Shown: positions 16,364 through 25,569, counted from the first letter of the stretch. The stretch: DNA of 46,700 nt from Faucicola sp041855445 (GCA_041855445.1 JBHAEG010000041.1:1-46700); one strand, 5' to 3'. Program-made: numbers and translations. The notes: a model not told the origin generated them from the letters alone.

Positions 16364-17491
16364 TTATTGATAATAATCTATTCCCTCAGGCTGGGTTTTA
16401 TATCGGCGATGAAACCACATATATTGCGTTGGGTCAATCCGAATGAGCGTTTCAAGTAAATGATTGACACGATGGGCATCAGTATATTCATTATCACTAG
16501 GATAATTGTCCAATACAGAGGTAAAGCGAATATGATAATGTGGGCGTTTACCTTTCACAATATCTACTCCTGTTTCTCGGTAAAAATGTATCATCACCAC
16601 CGCAGGCGGATTTTGTTTATCACCCATTTTTGCCAGTCGCCGTTGGGCTGTTAATGTCGCCGCCGAAACGCCAAAAAAATCCGCCATGACACCTTGTTTT
16701 AATCCAAAATCTTGGTCTGGTGTATACCAAATAATATGCCCATTTTTAATATTTTTAGCCAAATGTCGCATATCATGATACGAAATTTGTTCATTAAAAA
16801 TACGAATTCTCGCATTATAAATAAACCATTCTAACAATGGATTATTTTGTGGACGATATACAATATCTACAGGAATAAACATTGACACCAATCGCCCACC
16901 CAAATCCAACATTGTATAATGAGCACCAAGCAATAACACCGTTTTTCCTTGTTTTTGGGCATTGATAACATGTTGTAATCCTGACATAGTGACTTGTCGA
17001 GTGAATACATCGGGGCGAAACCATGCACATAAACTTTCAAATAAGCCGATACCTGCATTAATAAATACTTGTTCTGCCATGTGGTAACGTTGCTGTTCAT
17101 CATATTCAGGAAAAGCCAGTTTTAAATTGACCAATGTATCTTTTTGACGGCGTTTTGCCACTTGAAAAAATAATTTTCCCAAAGATTTACCTAACTTAAA
17201 TTGAATTCTTAAAGGTAAATATATTAATGGCAAAAATAATGCAAAAAGCAACCAAATACCCCAATATTTTGGTAATAAAAATGCCCATTGAAATGGTTTT
17301 TTTTGGGGCTTTTCTTGATTTTTCAAGGTTTTATGTAACTGACTAACAGTTGGCATTTCTTTTGGAATAGCCAACGCCCGATTATTACTATGACATCTAC
17401 CTGAGCTACAGCCATGATGTACTGAAGAGGTTGGGGACTGAGCAGACTGGGGGTCAAATGATTGTGGTTGTTTTATGTTGGATTGTTTCAT
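16364..17491 (-). CDS. lpxL: LpxL/HtrB-type lipid A acyltransferase with N-terminal extension
   Basis: This inner-membrane late acyltransferase of lipid A synthesis transfers a secondary acyl chain from acyl-ACP. The 375-aa protein shows the membrane anchor PKYWGIWLLFALFLPLIYLP near residue 70, catalytic HYTMLD (HX4D), and the C-terminal MWFHRRYKTQPEG typical of LpxL/LpxM. It is longer than E. coli LpxL (306 aa) because of about 65 N-terminal residues rich in Ser/Gln/Pro, including HHGCSSGRCH. ATG 17491 overlaps the uup stop by 4 bp (ATGA), so the pair is coupled. Which acyl position it serves (LpxL or LpxM) is not decidable here; the symbol is by family. Confidence 0.88.
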   Translation of the reverse strand: MKQSNIKQPQSFDPQSAQSPTSSVHHGCSSGRCHSNNRALAIPKEMPTVSQLHKTLKNQEKPQKKPFQWAFLLPKYWGIWLLFALFLPLIYLPLRIQFKLGKSLGKLFFQVAKRRQKDTLVNLKLAFPEYDEQQRYHMAEQVFINAGIGLFESLCAWFRPDVFTRQVTMSGLQHVINAQKQGKTVLLLGAHYTMLDLGGRLVSMFIPVDIVYRPQNNPLLEWFIYNARIRIFNEQISYHDMRHLAKNIKNGHIIWYTPDQDFGLKQGVMADFFGVSAATLTAQRRLAKMGDKQNPPAVVMIHFYRETGVDIVKGKRPHYHIRFTSVLDNYPSDNEYTDAHRVNHLLETLIRIDPTQYMWFHRRYKTQPEGIDYYQ

Positions 17492-19431
17492 GATAAGTTC
17501 TCCAACTCGTCCCAACGTTCTAGTTTTTCTAATAATAGTTCTTCAATACATGTCAAACGTTCGCTTGCTTTGGTAGCTTCGGCTAAATTACTGATAAACC
17601 ATGAACCATCAGCTAGTTTTTCTTGTAATTGGCTTTGTTCTGCTTCTAATTCGGCAATTTCGTTGGGTAAGTTTTCTAATTCTCGTTGTTCTTTATAACT
17701 TAATTTTTTCTTGTTTAATGGGTTAGCTTTTGTGGGAATGTTGGTTTTTTCTGCTTTATTTTTTTCTGTTTTATCTTTTTCGCTTGGATTATCAGTCGTT
17801 TCTCGTGCCTTTTGCTCTAGATAATCTTGATACCCACCAACATATTCTTTAACAATGCCATTACCCTGTTTGTCTGTATCAAAAACCCATGTTGATGTTA
17901 CCACATTATCCATAAATTGACGGTCATGGCTAATTAATAAAATTGTACCATTAAAATTTGCAATAGCTTCTTCTAATAATTCTAATGTTGCCATATCAAG
18001 GTCATTGGTTGGCTCATCTAATACCAAAATATTGGCAGGTTTTAATAATTGTTTAGCAAGTAACACTCGATTACGTTCACCGCCTGACAAAGCTTTTACA
18101 GGTGTTCTAGCTCGCTCTGGTGCAAATAAAAAATCTTGTAAATAACCGATAATGTGTTTCTTTTTTCCACCCACTTCAACATAATCTGACCCTTCTGCGA
18201 CATTTTGAGCAACACTTGCCTCAAGGTCGAGCTGGTCTCGTAACTGGTCTAAAAAAGCGATTTCTAAATTTGTCCCAAGTTTAATACTACCCGTTTTTTG
18301 AATATCAGGCTGTGGTAGCCCTAAAATCGCATGAATTAATGTTGATTTTCCTACCCCATTTTGCCCAATAATACCTATACGGTCGCCTCGCATAATGACT
18401 GTGCTAAAGTCTTTCACCAACGTTTTACCGTCATAACCAAGATGTAAGTTTTTGACTTTACAAACCAATTTTCCGCTAGTTTCACTATCATTTAAGGTAA
18501 TATTCACTTGTCCAACCTGTTCTCGGCGTGCTTTTCGTTCCGCCCGTAATGCCTTTAATGCCCGAACTCGTCCTTCATTACGGGTACGCCGTGCTTTAAT
18601 GCCTTGCCGTATCCAAACTTCTTCTTCAGCAAGTTTTTTATCAAAATTAGCATTGGCTTTTTCTTCGGCAATCAGTTGTTGTTCTTTTAGTTCTTGATAG
18701 CGGGCATAACCTTTTACCCCTTGTGTCACATCAAAACTACGCAATTGCCCTCGGTCTAACTCAACAATACGGGTCGCAATTTTATCAATAAATGTTCTAT
18801 CGTGTGAAATAAATAACAAAGTCAATTCTTGACGATTTAATAAAAACTGTTCTAACCATTCAATACTTTCAACATCTAAATGGTTCGTTGGCTCATCAAG
18901 TAATAAAACATCAGGTTTACTAATTAAAGCTCGAGCCAATAAAACTCGGCGTTTACGCCCACCTGATAATTCACTAATATCTGCCTCACCGTCAAGTTGC
19001 ATGATTGATAATAATGTATTGACTTCTCTGGATAAATTCCAACCATCGGCATCATCAATTTGATGTTGCAAATTTGCCATGATGTCACAGGCTTTCATAT
19101 CACCATCAGCACATAACTGACTCACTTGTTGATATTGTTTTAATAAATCCAACAAATTACCAGCACCCGCCATGACAATATCTGCCACTTTTCCTGAAGT
19201 TTCAGGAATGTCTTGCTCTAACATGGCAATTTTTATATGATTACTTGTGCTAAAATCACCGCTATCGGCTTTGATTTGTCCATTGATAAGTTTAAATAAA
19301 GTTGATTTGCCCTCACCATTGCGACCAATCAGGCAAACCCGCTCGCCATTATCAATATTAAAATCAACCCCATCTAAAATCGGGGCAACGCCAAAGGCTA
19401 AATGAATATTACGCAAATGAATTAATGCCAT
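17488..19431 (-). CDS. uup: ABC-F ATPase Uup
   Basis: Uup is a soluble ABC-F protein with two ATPase cassettes; family members bind ribosomes, and loss of E. coli Uup raises transposon precise excision. The 647-aa sequence has Walker A GRNGEGKSTLFKL (about 37-49) and GQNGVGKSTLIHA (about 352-364), signatures LSGGRKRRVLLARAL and LSGGERNRVLLAKQL, and two DEPTNHLD/DEPTNDLD Walker B motifs. The inter-domain linker is KAEERKARR-like and basic. The C-terminal part (about 535-640) is Lys/Glu-rich coiled coil, as in Uup. No membrane segment. Translation of the acyltransferase is coupled to its stop. It diverges from slyX. Confidence 0.96.
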   Translation of the reverse strand: MALIHLRNIHLAFGVAPILDGVDFNIDNGERVCLIGRNGEGKSTLFKLINGQIKADSGDFSTSNHIKIAMLEQDIPETSGKVADIVMAGAGNLLDLLKQYQQVSQLCADGDMKACDIMANLQHQIDDADGWNLSREVNTLLSIMQLDGEADISELSGGRKRRVLLARALISKPDVLLLDEPTNHLDVESIEWLEQFLLNRQELTLLFISHDRTFIDKIATRIVELDRGQLRSFDVTQGVKGYARYQELKEQQLIAEEKANANFDKKLAEEEVWIRQGIKARRTRNEGRVRALKALRAERKARREQVGQVNITLNDSETSGKLVCKVKNLHLGYDGKTLVKDFSTVIMRGDRIGIIGQNGVGKSTLIHAILGLPQPDIQKTGSIKLGTNLEIAFLDQLRDQLDLEASVAQNVAEGSDYVEVGGKKKHIIGYLQDFLFAPERARTPVKALSGGERNRVLLAKQLLKPANILVLDEPTNDLDMATLELLEEAIANFNGTILLISHDRQFMDNVVTSTWVFDTDKQGNGIVKEYVGGYQDYLEQKARETTDNPSEKDKTEKNKAEKTNIPTKANPLNKKKLSYKEQRELENLPNEIAELEAEQSQLQEKLADGSWFISNLAEATKASERLTCIEELLLEKLERWDELENLS

Positions 19432-19478
19432 GATAAACTCGCAAAACTTTGAAAAACCTGATGTTTTATGTAATCAAC

Positions 19479-19506
19479 TTGACAATCATCAGGCTAATAA
19501 TATAAA
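19479..19506 (+). promoter_or_regulatory. Candidate slyX promoter
   Basis: TTGACA (19479-19484), a 16-bp spacer and TATAAA (19501-19506) lie 35 bp before the slyX ATG at 19541. This argues against the longer reading frame from 19430, whose start would be upstream of the promoter. Confidence 0.5.
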
Positions 19507-19540
19507 GACGCTACATTGTAACACGGAAACGTTAGAAGCG

Positions 19541-19771
19541 ATGACAGAAAAAATAGCTCAGCTTGAACAGATGGTCATTGACTTGCAAAGTCAATTAACA
19601 TTTGTTGATGATACTATTGAGGTGTTAAATCAGGTCATCGCCAAACAAAATCAACAACTTAGCGAACAACAACGTCAGTTGCAATTGTTATACCAAAAAG
19701 TTGTTACTTTGCCACAAAATAACCCAATTCAACCATTTGATTTACTGATGGATAAACCACCACACTATTAA
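19541..19771 (+). CDS. slyX: SlyX family protein
   Basis: This is a small coiled-coil protein of unknown function, found next to slyD in enterics. The 76-aa sequence matches the SlyX pattern: IAQLEQMVIDLQSQLTFVDDTIEVLN, then KQNQQLSEQQRQLQLLYQK, and the short Pro-rich end with PPHY, which is a SlyX hallmark. ATG 19541 is used because a candidate promoter sits just upstream and AGAAG precedes it; an in-frame ATG at 19430 would add 37 residues with no family support. It runs towards the convergent DUF2057 gene with only 8 bp between stops. Confidence 0.9.
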   Translation: MTEKIAQLEQMVIDLQSQLTFVDDTIEVLNQVIAKQNQQLSEQQRQLQLLYQKVVTLPQNNPIQPFDLLMDKPPHY

Positions 19772-19779
19772 AACTTTGA

Positions 19780-20436
19780 TTACTGTTGTACCCATTGGCG
19801 AATTTTTTCACGTTCCGCAGGCGTTGCTTGTAACCATAACTGCATAAACTGGTCTAATGTGCTAGTTGAATTGCTAACTGGTGTATTGACTGTTTGTGTC
19901 GGTTTATTTTCTAATGATTGTATTGCTTGTTGATTAGATTGTACTGCTTTTGAGCCACCACCAAAAACATTACCTAACGCATTACCCAAACCAGTAAAAA
20001 TACCTTTTCCGCTACTGTCAGTTGCTTGTTGGCTGGCAATCGTTTTACCATCTAATAACACGGCAAGTGTTGGCTGTTTTGCATAGGCTTTCGCTTCTTC
20101 ATAATATTCAGGCTGTCCTGCCATTTCTAATTGATAAGTTTTATTATCTTCTAATTCAACAGGCACACTCACATTACTTGAACGTAATACATCATGATTA
20201 TCACTGCGTAAGTCATATAAACGTGTATATTTTGCAGTAATAACGTGCTTGCCTGCCTCTAAAGTAAATTGACGTTTAGGTTCACTAAATAATCCATGTT
20301 TAATTTCTTGACCATTAATTGCCGTAACAATAGTATTTTCACCAACATTAAGCGTCACTTGAGCCAATACTGGTATGCTTGCCATCATAAAAAAAACGCC
20401 AGTAGTTGCTTTTGCTAGGTAAGCTGTCATGGTCAT
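19780..20436 (-). CDS. DUF2057-family exported protein (YccT-like)
   Basis: This 218-aa protein has an N-terminal signal peptide (residues about 1-25, with hydrophobic ATTGVFFMMASIPVLAQ and likely cleavage after LAQ), so it is periplasmic. The body shows DUF2057 features: VTLNVGENTIVTAINGQEI, KRQFTLEAGKHVITAKYTRLYD and a Gly-rich linker near 150. The C-terminal tail LDQFMQLWLQATPAEREKIRQWVQQ forms an amphipathic helix also seen in relatives. In E. coli the family member YccT influences curli formation; nothing here shows that role. AAGGA lies 8 bp before ATG. It is 11 bp downstream of hda and probably cotranscribed. Confidence 0.85.
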   Translation of the reverse strand: MTMTAYLAKATTGVFFMMASIPVLAQVTLNVGENTIVTAINGQEIKHGLFSEPKRQFTLEAGKHVITAKYTRLYDLRSDNHDVLRSSNVSVPVELEDNKTYQLEMAGQPEYYEEAKAYAKQPTLAVLLDGKTIASQQATDSSGKGIFTGLGNALGNVFGGGSKAVQSNQQAIQSLENKPTQTVNTPVSNSTSTLDQFMQLWLQATPAEREKIRQWVQQ

Positions 20437-20447
20437 AATTGATTTCC

Positions 20448-21218
20448 TTAGTCATCTAAAAAACTTTCTGAGTCATCAGGTAATTCTAAATCTTTTAATT
20501 CATATAGCAATGTTTGTTCATCAATAATTTTTATTGCCTCTTGTATCATCGCTTTAGGTACTTGAATTCGTCCTAAATTAGAAAACATTGGTTGAATATA
20601 ACTAATGACTGCTAACATTGCTCCGATACGATGCGGACCTTCATTTAATACATGTTCAATAATACGCGAGTCAAAATGCCAATTTCGCCGTTGTAATACA
20701 GAGTATAAAATCTCAGCACGGTCAGTTTTATCATTACCTGATGGTAACTGAAAAGTGGTCGCTTTGGCAAGACGAGAAACTAAATCTTGTAAATCAAATT
20801 TTAACTGATTAACAGGTAAACGACTGGTAAAAATTAAAATATTACCATATTCTTGGCTTAAATTAATCAAATGAAAGACCGCTTCTTGCCAATGGAGATA
20901 ACCTTCTATCACATCGACATCATCAATTGCAATAACTTCCATACTTTCCAACGATGATAACACCATTGGGTCCATATTTAATAAGTCGCGTAATGACAAA
21001 TAAATCGCTGATTTGCCAATTTCACGAAATGATTCACAAATTGCGGACAACAGATGAGTTTTACCTGTATCCTGCCCACTATAAAGATATAATTGCTGTA
21101 CTAGCCCAACGTGCATTTGACGCACAGCATCAATAATGGATACCCAACCTGGTCCAGTAAAATCACTGATACTAGCATCTAACTTAAAATCAAGGTCAAG
21201 GCTTAATTGTTTTGACAT
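20448..21218 (-). CDS. hda: Hda, DnaA-inactivating AAA+ protein
   Basis: Hda, bound to the DNA-loaded beta clamp, stimulates ATP hydrolysis by DnaA and so limits re-initiation. The 256-aa protein begins with the clamp-binding motif QLSLDL (residues 4-9), then the AAA+ Walker A GQDTGKTHLL (about 48-57), Walker B VIAIDDVDVI (about 94-103), and the sensor region FTSRLPVNQL with DLVSRL (box VII Arg). It has a slightly long acidic C-terminus (LPDDSESFLDD). Its place next to other replication genes in the window is not close enough to suggest an operon. DUF2057 follows. Confidence 0.94.
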   Translation of the reverse strand: MSKQLSLDLDFKLDASISDFTGPGWVSIIDAVRQMHVGLVQQLYLYSGQDTGKTHLLSAICESFREIGKSAIYLSLRDLLNMDPMVLSSLESMEVIAIDDVDVIEGYLHWQEAVFHLINLSQEYGNILIFTSRLPVNQLKFDLQDLVSRLAKATTFQLPSGNDKTDRAEILYSVLQRRNWHFDSRIIEHVLNEGPHRIGAMLAVISYIQPMFSNLGRIQVPKAMIQEAIKIIDEQTLLYELKDLELPDDSESFLDD

Positions 21219-21247
21219 TAAAAAACTCGCCTATTTTTCAATCCACA

Positions 21248-21265
21248 TTTACATCATTGTGTAAA
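21248..21265. promoter_or_regulatory. Inverted repeat upstream of hda
   Basis: TTTACA-TCATTG-TGTAAA is a perfect 6-bp inverted repeat with a 6-bp spacer, centred about 38 bp before the hda start. It could be an operator or part of the hda promoter region (a TTGCCA lies nearby on the minus strand). No known consensus is claimed. The rest of 21219-21416 shows nothing I can name. Confidence 0.3.
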
Positions 21266-21416
21266 CAAATTGGCAAAAGTTACGTTTTTATTTATAGAAA
21301 TCTTACGCCCTACACGGGATTGTCGTTAAAAACACTGATAAATTTACGCTTTATTATATAGAATTTTTATCAAATAGCTACCTTTTCATTGTGGCATTTA
21401 TATTATATTGTCAATT

Positions 21417-22607
21417 CTATGATAAAAATTCTGCTAAAATTTGATTTAAAAATAAAAACCCTTGCTCACTACAACGAATACGATGATTTGTTAAATCAAT
21501 AAATTCTTGTTGCTCTAAACGTTGTAACATCGGCTCTATCACTGACCAAGCCTGTCCTGTACGTTGTCGCCATAAATCTTGAGTAACACCCTGTTTTAAA
21601 CGTAATGCATTCATCATAAACTCAAAAGCCAAATCTTTTTGAGCGATTTTTTGCCAACCAATATTTAAGTTATTTTTAAAATAATCTTTTGGTAATCGGG
21701 TTTTGCTAAATCGATAAATACCATCAGCCAAAGTTACCTTACCATGAGCACCCGCCCCAATCGCCAAATAATCACCAAACTGCCAATAATTTAAATTATG
21801 TTTACTTGGTTGATAATTATCCTGTTGAGTCCACGCAGAAACTTCATATTGTTGATAGCCATGTTTTATTAACAATGCTGTTCCTTGTTCAAAAATATCG
21901 GCTAGAACATCATCATTTGGTAAAACTGGTGGCTGTCGATAAAAAACAGTATTTGGCTCAATGGTTAATTGATACCATGAAAGATGAGGCACTCCCAAAT
22001 CAATCGCCTGTTGTAAATCGACTAACGCTTCATTTAATGTTTGCTGTGGTAAACCATGCATAATATCTACGTTTAGCCGAGAAAAGCCTGCCTGCCTTGC
22101 CGAGAAAATTGCAGAAATTGCTTGATTTGATTGATGAATTCGTCCGAGTTCTAATAATTGTTTATCATGAAAACTTTGTACCCCCAACGATAATCGATTA
22201 ATACCAGCTTGTAAATAATCTGTAAATGGTGCATGTTCAACGGTGGCAGGATTAGCTTCAATTGTAATTTCACAATCATCTACCAGCTCTATTCTTGATT
22301 TAATTCCAGATAATAGTTGATGATATTGTTGAATTGGTAGCAGTGATGGCGTACCACCTCCCACGAAAATTGATTGAATTTTTCGTCCATTTACATATAT
22401 TAATTGATTGGTCAAGTCATCAAGTAACACATCAACATATTGAGTAAAATCAATATTATCTCGTTGTTGATGTGAGTTAAAATCACAATAAGGACACTTT
22501 TTTACACACCAAGGCACATGAATATATAACGATAATGGTATCTGTACGCTATCTAATACCGTTAAAGGTATTACTGATTGAATTTGAGGGCTAGTTAATG
22601 TTAGCAT
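21417..22607 (-). CDS. hemW: HemW, radical SAM heme chaperone
   Basis: HemW binds heme and a 4Fe-4S cluster and is thought to deliver heme to respiratory enzymes; it is often misannotated as coproporphyrinogen III oxidase. The 396-aa protein carries the radical-SAM motif CVKKCPYCDF (Cys34, Cys38, Cys41), the glycine motif IFVGGGTPSLLP (about 79-90), LSLGVQSFHDKQL, and NVDIMHGLPQQT. A Cys right after CxxxCxxC (as in true HemN CxxxCxxCxC) is absent; Phe follows Asp, fitting HemW rather than HemN. It is divergent from the EVE gene with 34 bp between starts. The Shine-Dalgarno is weak. Confidence 0.93.
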   Translation of the reverse strand: MLTLTSPQIQSVIPLTVLDSVQIPLSLYIHVPWCVKKCPYCDFNSHQQRDNIDFTQYVDVLLDDLTNQLIYVNGRKIQSIFVGGGTPSLLPIQQYHQLLSGIKSRIELVDDCEITIEANPATVEHAPFTDYLQAGINRLSLGVQSFHDKQLLELGRIHQSNQAISAIFSARQAGFSRLNVDIMHGLPQQTLNEALVDLQQAIDLGVPHLSWYQLTIEPNTVFYRQPPVLPNDDVLADIFEQGTALLIKHGYQQYEVSAWTQQDNYQPSKHNLNYWQFGDYLAIGAGAHGKVTLADGIYRFSKTRLPKDYFKNNLNIGWQKIAQKDLAFEFMMNALRLKQGVTQDLWRQRTGQAWSVIEPMLQRLEQQEFIDLTNHRIRCSEQGFLFLNQILAEFLS

Positions 22608-22641
22608 GACGTTGCAAAATTGAATAAAAAGGTAACATTAT

Positions 22642-23112
22642 ATGACATCTTATTGGCTAATGAAATCTGAACCAGATGTTTTTAGTATTGATGATTTACA
22701 ACAAGTCATGATTGAGCCATGGAATGGCATTCGTAATTATCAGGCTCGCAATTTTTTACGCACCATGCAAGTTGGCGATTTAGCATTTTTTTATCATTCT
22801 AATACGAAAGTAGCTGGCATCGTTGGCATCATGCAAATTGTAAAAACTGCTTACCCAGACCCTAGCCAATTTTATCCTGAAAGTCAATATTTTGACCCAA
22901 AATCAAATGTAGCAAACCCACGTTGGGATATGGTTGATGTGCAATTTGTGGAAAAATGGTCAGGAACACTGTCACTTAACACATTAAAAACCATGCCAGA
23001 ACTTGAAAATAGCCCACTTACCCGTCAAGGTAATCGGTTATCCATCATTCCGATGAGTCACACAGAATGGCAAGCTATTTTACATCAAGCAAAATCACAA
23101 GGTATTATTTAA
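22642..23112 (+). CDS. EVE-domain protein (PUA-like fold)
   Basis: This 156-aa soluble protein is a single EVE domain, related to human THYN1. EVE domains are thought to bind modified bases in DNA or RNA. Family stretches are MKSEPDVFSIDDL (about 7-19), EPWNGIRNYQARNFLRTMQVGD (about 25-46) and AFFYHSNTKVAGIVGI (about 48-63). The start is well supported by AAAGGT 8 bp upstream. Single-domain EVE proteins are widespread core genes in gammaproteobacteria; those in restriction islands are usually fused to other domains, so no defence link is implied here. Confidence 0.94.
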   Translation: MTSYWLMKSEPDVFSIDDLQQVMIEPWNGIRNYQARNFLRTMQVGDLAFFYHSNTKVAGIVGIMQIVKTAYPDPSQFYPESQYFDPKSNVANPRWDMVDVQFVEKWSGTLSLNTLKTMPELENSPLTRQGNRLSIIPMSHTEWQAILHQAKSQGII

Positions 23113-23139
23113 TCAGTTTAATGAAACAAAAGGTATACA

Positions 23140-24168
23140 ATGAACAAATTAAATAAAATCATCACTATCAGCTGTATCAGTGGTTTAGGATTATTAGGTT
23201 GTGGCGGGTCAGGTAGTGACAGTATTGATACTGCACTAAATACCATCGCCAACAAATCTCGAAACATTGCTGATGATATCAAAGCATCTTATGAACAAGT
23301 TGAAAATAAATTAACCAATTCAGAAAAAGATACCGCCACCATTTTAAAAAGCATCTTTTTACCTGAAGAAAGTTTAGATGTATTTTTAGATAAAATTACT
23401 CCTGAAGGTGGCAAAGGCGGTTTGTATGTTGGTTATTTTGTAGAAGAAAATGACAGCGACAGTTCAGATATTGATATTGGTTCAGTATATTTTGATATCG
23501 GTAATGACTTTGCCGAATCAGTCTATGGACAAATGAGTTATCAACAAAAAGCTTGTCAAAATTTAAATACACTAACTACTGAAAATATTGCGATTAAAAC
23601 AGATACTCTTATCAGTGGGATTTTTTCAGGTACATTAGACCCAATTGCAAAATTTGATAACGATTTATTAAATACCTTAAAATTTGATGAAATTAAAACC
23701 GTTGTCACAGGTATGCCATTTAATGGTAACTGGGATAAAAACATAGACAGCTGGAATGGTAACTATACCTATCAATTAGGCATCAAATTAGATAAAAAAT
23801 TATCTTCAAATATTGATGGTTGTTCAGTACAATATACGCTAAGTAATCAAGGTAATTTTAAGGTTTATCCATTATATTATCAATTAGGTGAGCTAAATTT
23901 ACAGTTTACAGGGGTTGGCTCAGCTAAAAATTTACAATGGTCCACCCCTAATAACACTGCTTATACCCTTGTCAGTCAAATTGATATTCAAAATGCGACC
24001 AATCGTGGTAGTGGTTTTATTCGTAATGAAGTAATTTCACAAGGACAAAGCCCGTTTTTTACCCCTGTGGCACATGACACTACAACCAATTACGCATTTG
24101 TAGTGCAAGCCTTTGACCAAAATAATCAACTTATTGGTTATCAGGCGATTATTCAAAATCTCCCATAA
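23140..24168 (+). CDS. Hypothetical lipoprotein
   Basis: This 342-aa protein has a lipoprotein signal peptide: N-terminal Lys, a hydrophobic core and lipobox LLG|C with Cys21, followed by GGSGSDS. Asp is absent at +2 (Gly), so sorting to the outer membrane is plausible. The mature part begins with a helical stretch (about 30-75), then beta-rich sequence with EENDSDSSDIDIGSVYFDIG and a C-terminal region of aromatic-rich strands. No domain is recognised. AAAGGT precedes the ATG. It sits between the EVE gene and the MATE gene with short gaps (27 and 24 bp) on the same strand. Confidence 0.85.
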   Translation: MNKLNKIITISCISGLGLLGCGGSGSDSIDTALNTIANKSRNIADDIKASYEQVENKLTNSEKDTATILKSIFLPEESLDVFLDKITPEGGKGGLYVGYFVEENDSDSSDIDIGSVYFDIGNDFAESVYGQMSYQQKACQNLNTLTTENIAIKTDTLISGIFSGTLDPIAKFDNDLLNTLKFDEIKTVVTGMPFNGNWDKNIDSWNGNYTYQLGIKLDKKLSSNIDGCSVQYTLSNQGNFKVYPLYYQLGELNLQFTGVGSAKNLQWSTPNNTAYTLVSQIDIQNATNRGSGFIRNEVISQGQSPFFTPVAHDTTTNYAFVVQAFDQNNQLIGYQAIIQNLP

Positions 24169-24192
24169 TTTATGAAATTTAACTAAACAATC

Positions 24193-25569
24193 ATGACAAA
24201 TTTTTCACACCATTGGCAAGATACTCGCCAACTTGTTACCTTAATGTTGCCAATTTTAGTGACACAAATTTGTCAGGCAAGTTTAGGATTAATTGATACC
24301 ATCATGGCTGGACGTGTATCTGCGTTAGATTTGTCTGGTGTATCAATTGGAGCGGGTATTTGGTTACCATTGTTGTTATTAGCAATTGGAACATTAATTG
24401 CGACCACACCATTATTGGGCGAAGCCATTGGACAACAACGTTTTGATAAAATTCCTTTTATTACCCAACAGTCACTATGGTTAGCAACGATTATTGGTGT
24501 TTTTGGCGTTTTGTTAGTTAATCAAACTCATTATGTATTTGATTTATTAAAAGTTCCTAATAATATTCAACCTATTGCTAAAGAGTATCTTTTTGGGATT
24601 GCGTTAGGTTTTCCAGCCGTCACCTTATATACCACATTACGCAGTTATGCTGAAAGTCTGCAACAGCCTTTGCCTGTTACAATCATTAGTGTCATTGGCG
24701 TGATATTAGATATTCCTCTAAACTATATGTTTATTCATGGTTTTAGTTTTTCAGAGTATTTAGCCATTCCTGCTATGGGCGGTGCTGGTTGTGGTTATGC
24801 CAGTGGCGTGGTGTTATGGTTAAACTTTATTTTTCTTTCTAGTTATTTAATGTTTTCTAAAAAATCGGTTTTTGCTAATCATCGATTTTTTATCAATTTT
24901 TCTTTACCAAATTATCAATCTATTCTAAAAGTAATTATGGTGGGTTTGCCTATTGGAATTGCTATTTTTTTTGAGGCAAGTTTATTTAGTTTAGCGTCTT
25001 TAATCATTAGTCCATTGGGAGAAATTGCAGTCGCAAGTCATCAGGTAGCGATGTCCATTACCTCACAACTCTTTATGTTACCAATGTCAATTGCAATGGC
25101 TTTGACAATTATGGTGTCAAATCGTTTTGGTGCAAAAGATTGGCAAGGATTACGCCGAATTAAGATGCTAGGTTTGACACTTGCCAGCTCTATTGCGTTC
25201 ATTAGTATGATTGGTATAGCGTTATTTCGTGATATATTACCTAGTTTTTTTACAGAAAATATATTGGTCGCTTCTCAAGCCAGCGTTTTATTATGGTTTG
25301 CCATGTTGTATCAAGTATTTGATGCGTGGCAAGTGACCATTGCAGGGATTTTGCGAGGTATTCAAGATACAACGATTCCAATGTGGCTAACGCTGTTTTG
25401 TTATTGGATTGTAGCTTTACCGTTAGGAACGTATTTTGTACGATTTACAGACATGGGTAATCAGGGGTTTTGGATAGCATTGGTGATTGGTCTTGGATTA
25501 GCGTCATTATTGTTAGGTTTACGATTATTACAACAACAAACGCTGTTAAAACAACAGTGGCAAATCTAA
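24193..25569 (+). CDS. MATE-family efflux transporter (NorM-like)
   Basis: This is a cation-coupled multidrug exporter of the inner membrane. The 458-aa protein shows about 12 hydrophobic segments and two MatE halves. The N-half signature LMLPILVTQICQASLGLIDTIMAGR (about 18-42) is close to NorM, and the C-half repeats it at VIMVGLPIGIAIFFEAS. Motifs ALDLSGVSIGAGIW and RNRFGAKDW-like VSNRFGAKDWQGLRR are also NorM-type. A specific substrate cannot be told. It has no clear Shine-Dalgarno, and follows the lipoprotein gene by 24 bp, so it may be translated from the same message. It converges with ppa. Confidence 0.93.
   Translation: MTNFSHHWQDTRQLVTLMLPILVTQICQASLGLIDTIMAGRVSALDLSGVSIGAGIWLPLLLLAIGTLIATTPLLGEAIGQQRFDKIPFITQQSLWLATIIGVFGVLLVNQTHYVFDLLKVPNNIQPIAKEYLFGIALGFPAVTLYTTLRSYAESLQQPLPVTIISVIGVILDIPLNYMFIHGFSFSEYLAIPAMGGAGCGYASGVVLWLNFIFLSSYLMFSKKSVFANHRFFINFSLPNYQSILKVIMVGLPIGIAIFFEASLFSLASLIISPLGEIAVASHQVAMSITSQLFMLPMSIAMALTIMVSNRFGAKDWQGLRRIKMLGLTLASSIAFISMIGIALFRDILPSFFTENILVASQASVLLWFAMLYQVFDAWQVTIAGILRGIQDTTIPMWLTLFCYWIVALPLGTYFVRFTDMGNQGFWIALVIGLGLASLLLGLRLLQQQTLLKQQWQI

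Noticed and set aside
16867..17103. Minus-strand ORFs with cysteines inside the acyltransferase gene
   Set aside because: They are out-of-frame shadows of the acyltransferase; no start signal or family match.
21417..22607. HemN coproporphyrinogen oxidase
   Set aside because: The radical-SAM motif is CxxxCxxC followed by Asp-Phe, without the extra Cys of HemN; length and motifs match HemW.
22642..23112. Defence or restriction component because of the EVE domain
   Set aside because: It is a stand-alone EVE protein among housekeeping genes, with no methyltransferase, nuclease or McrB partner nearby.
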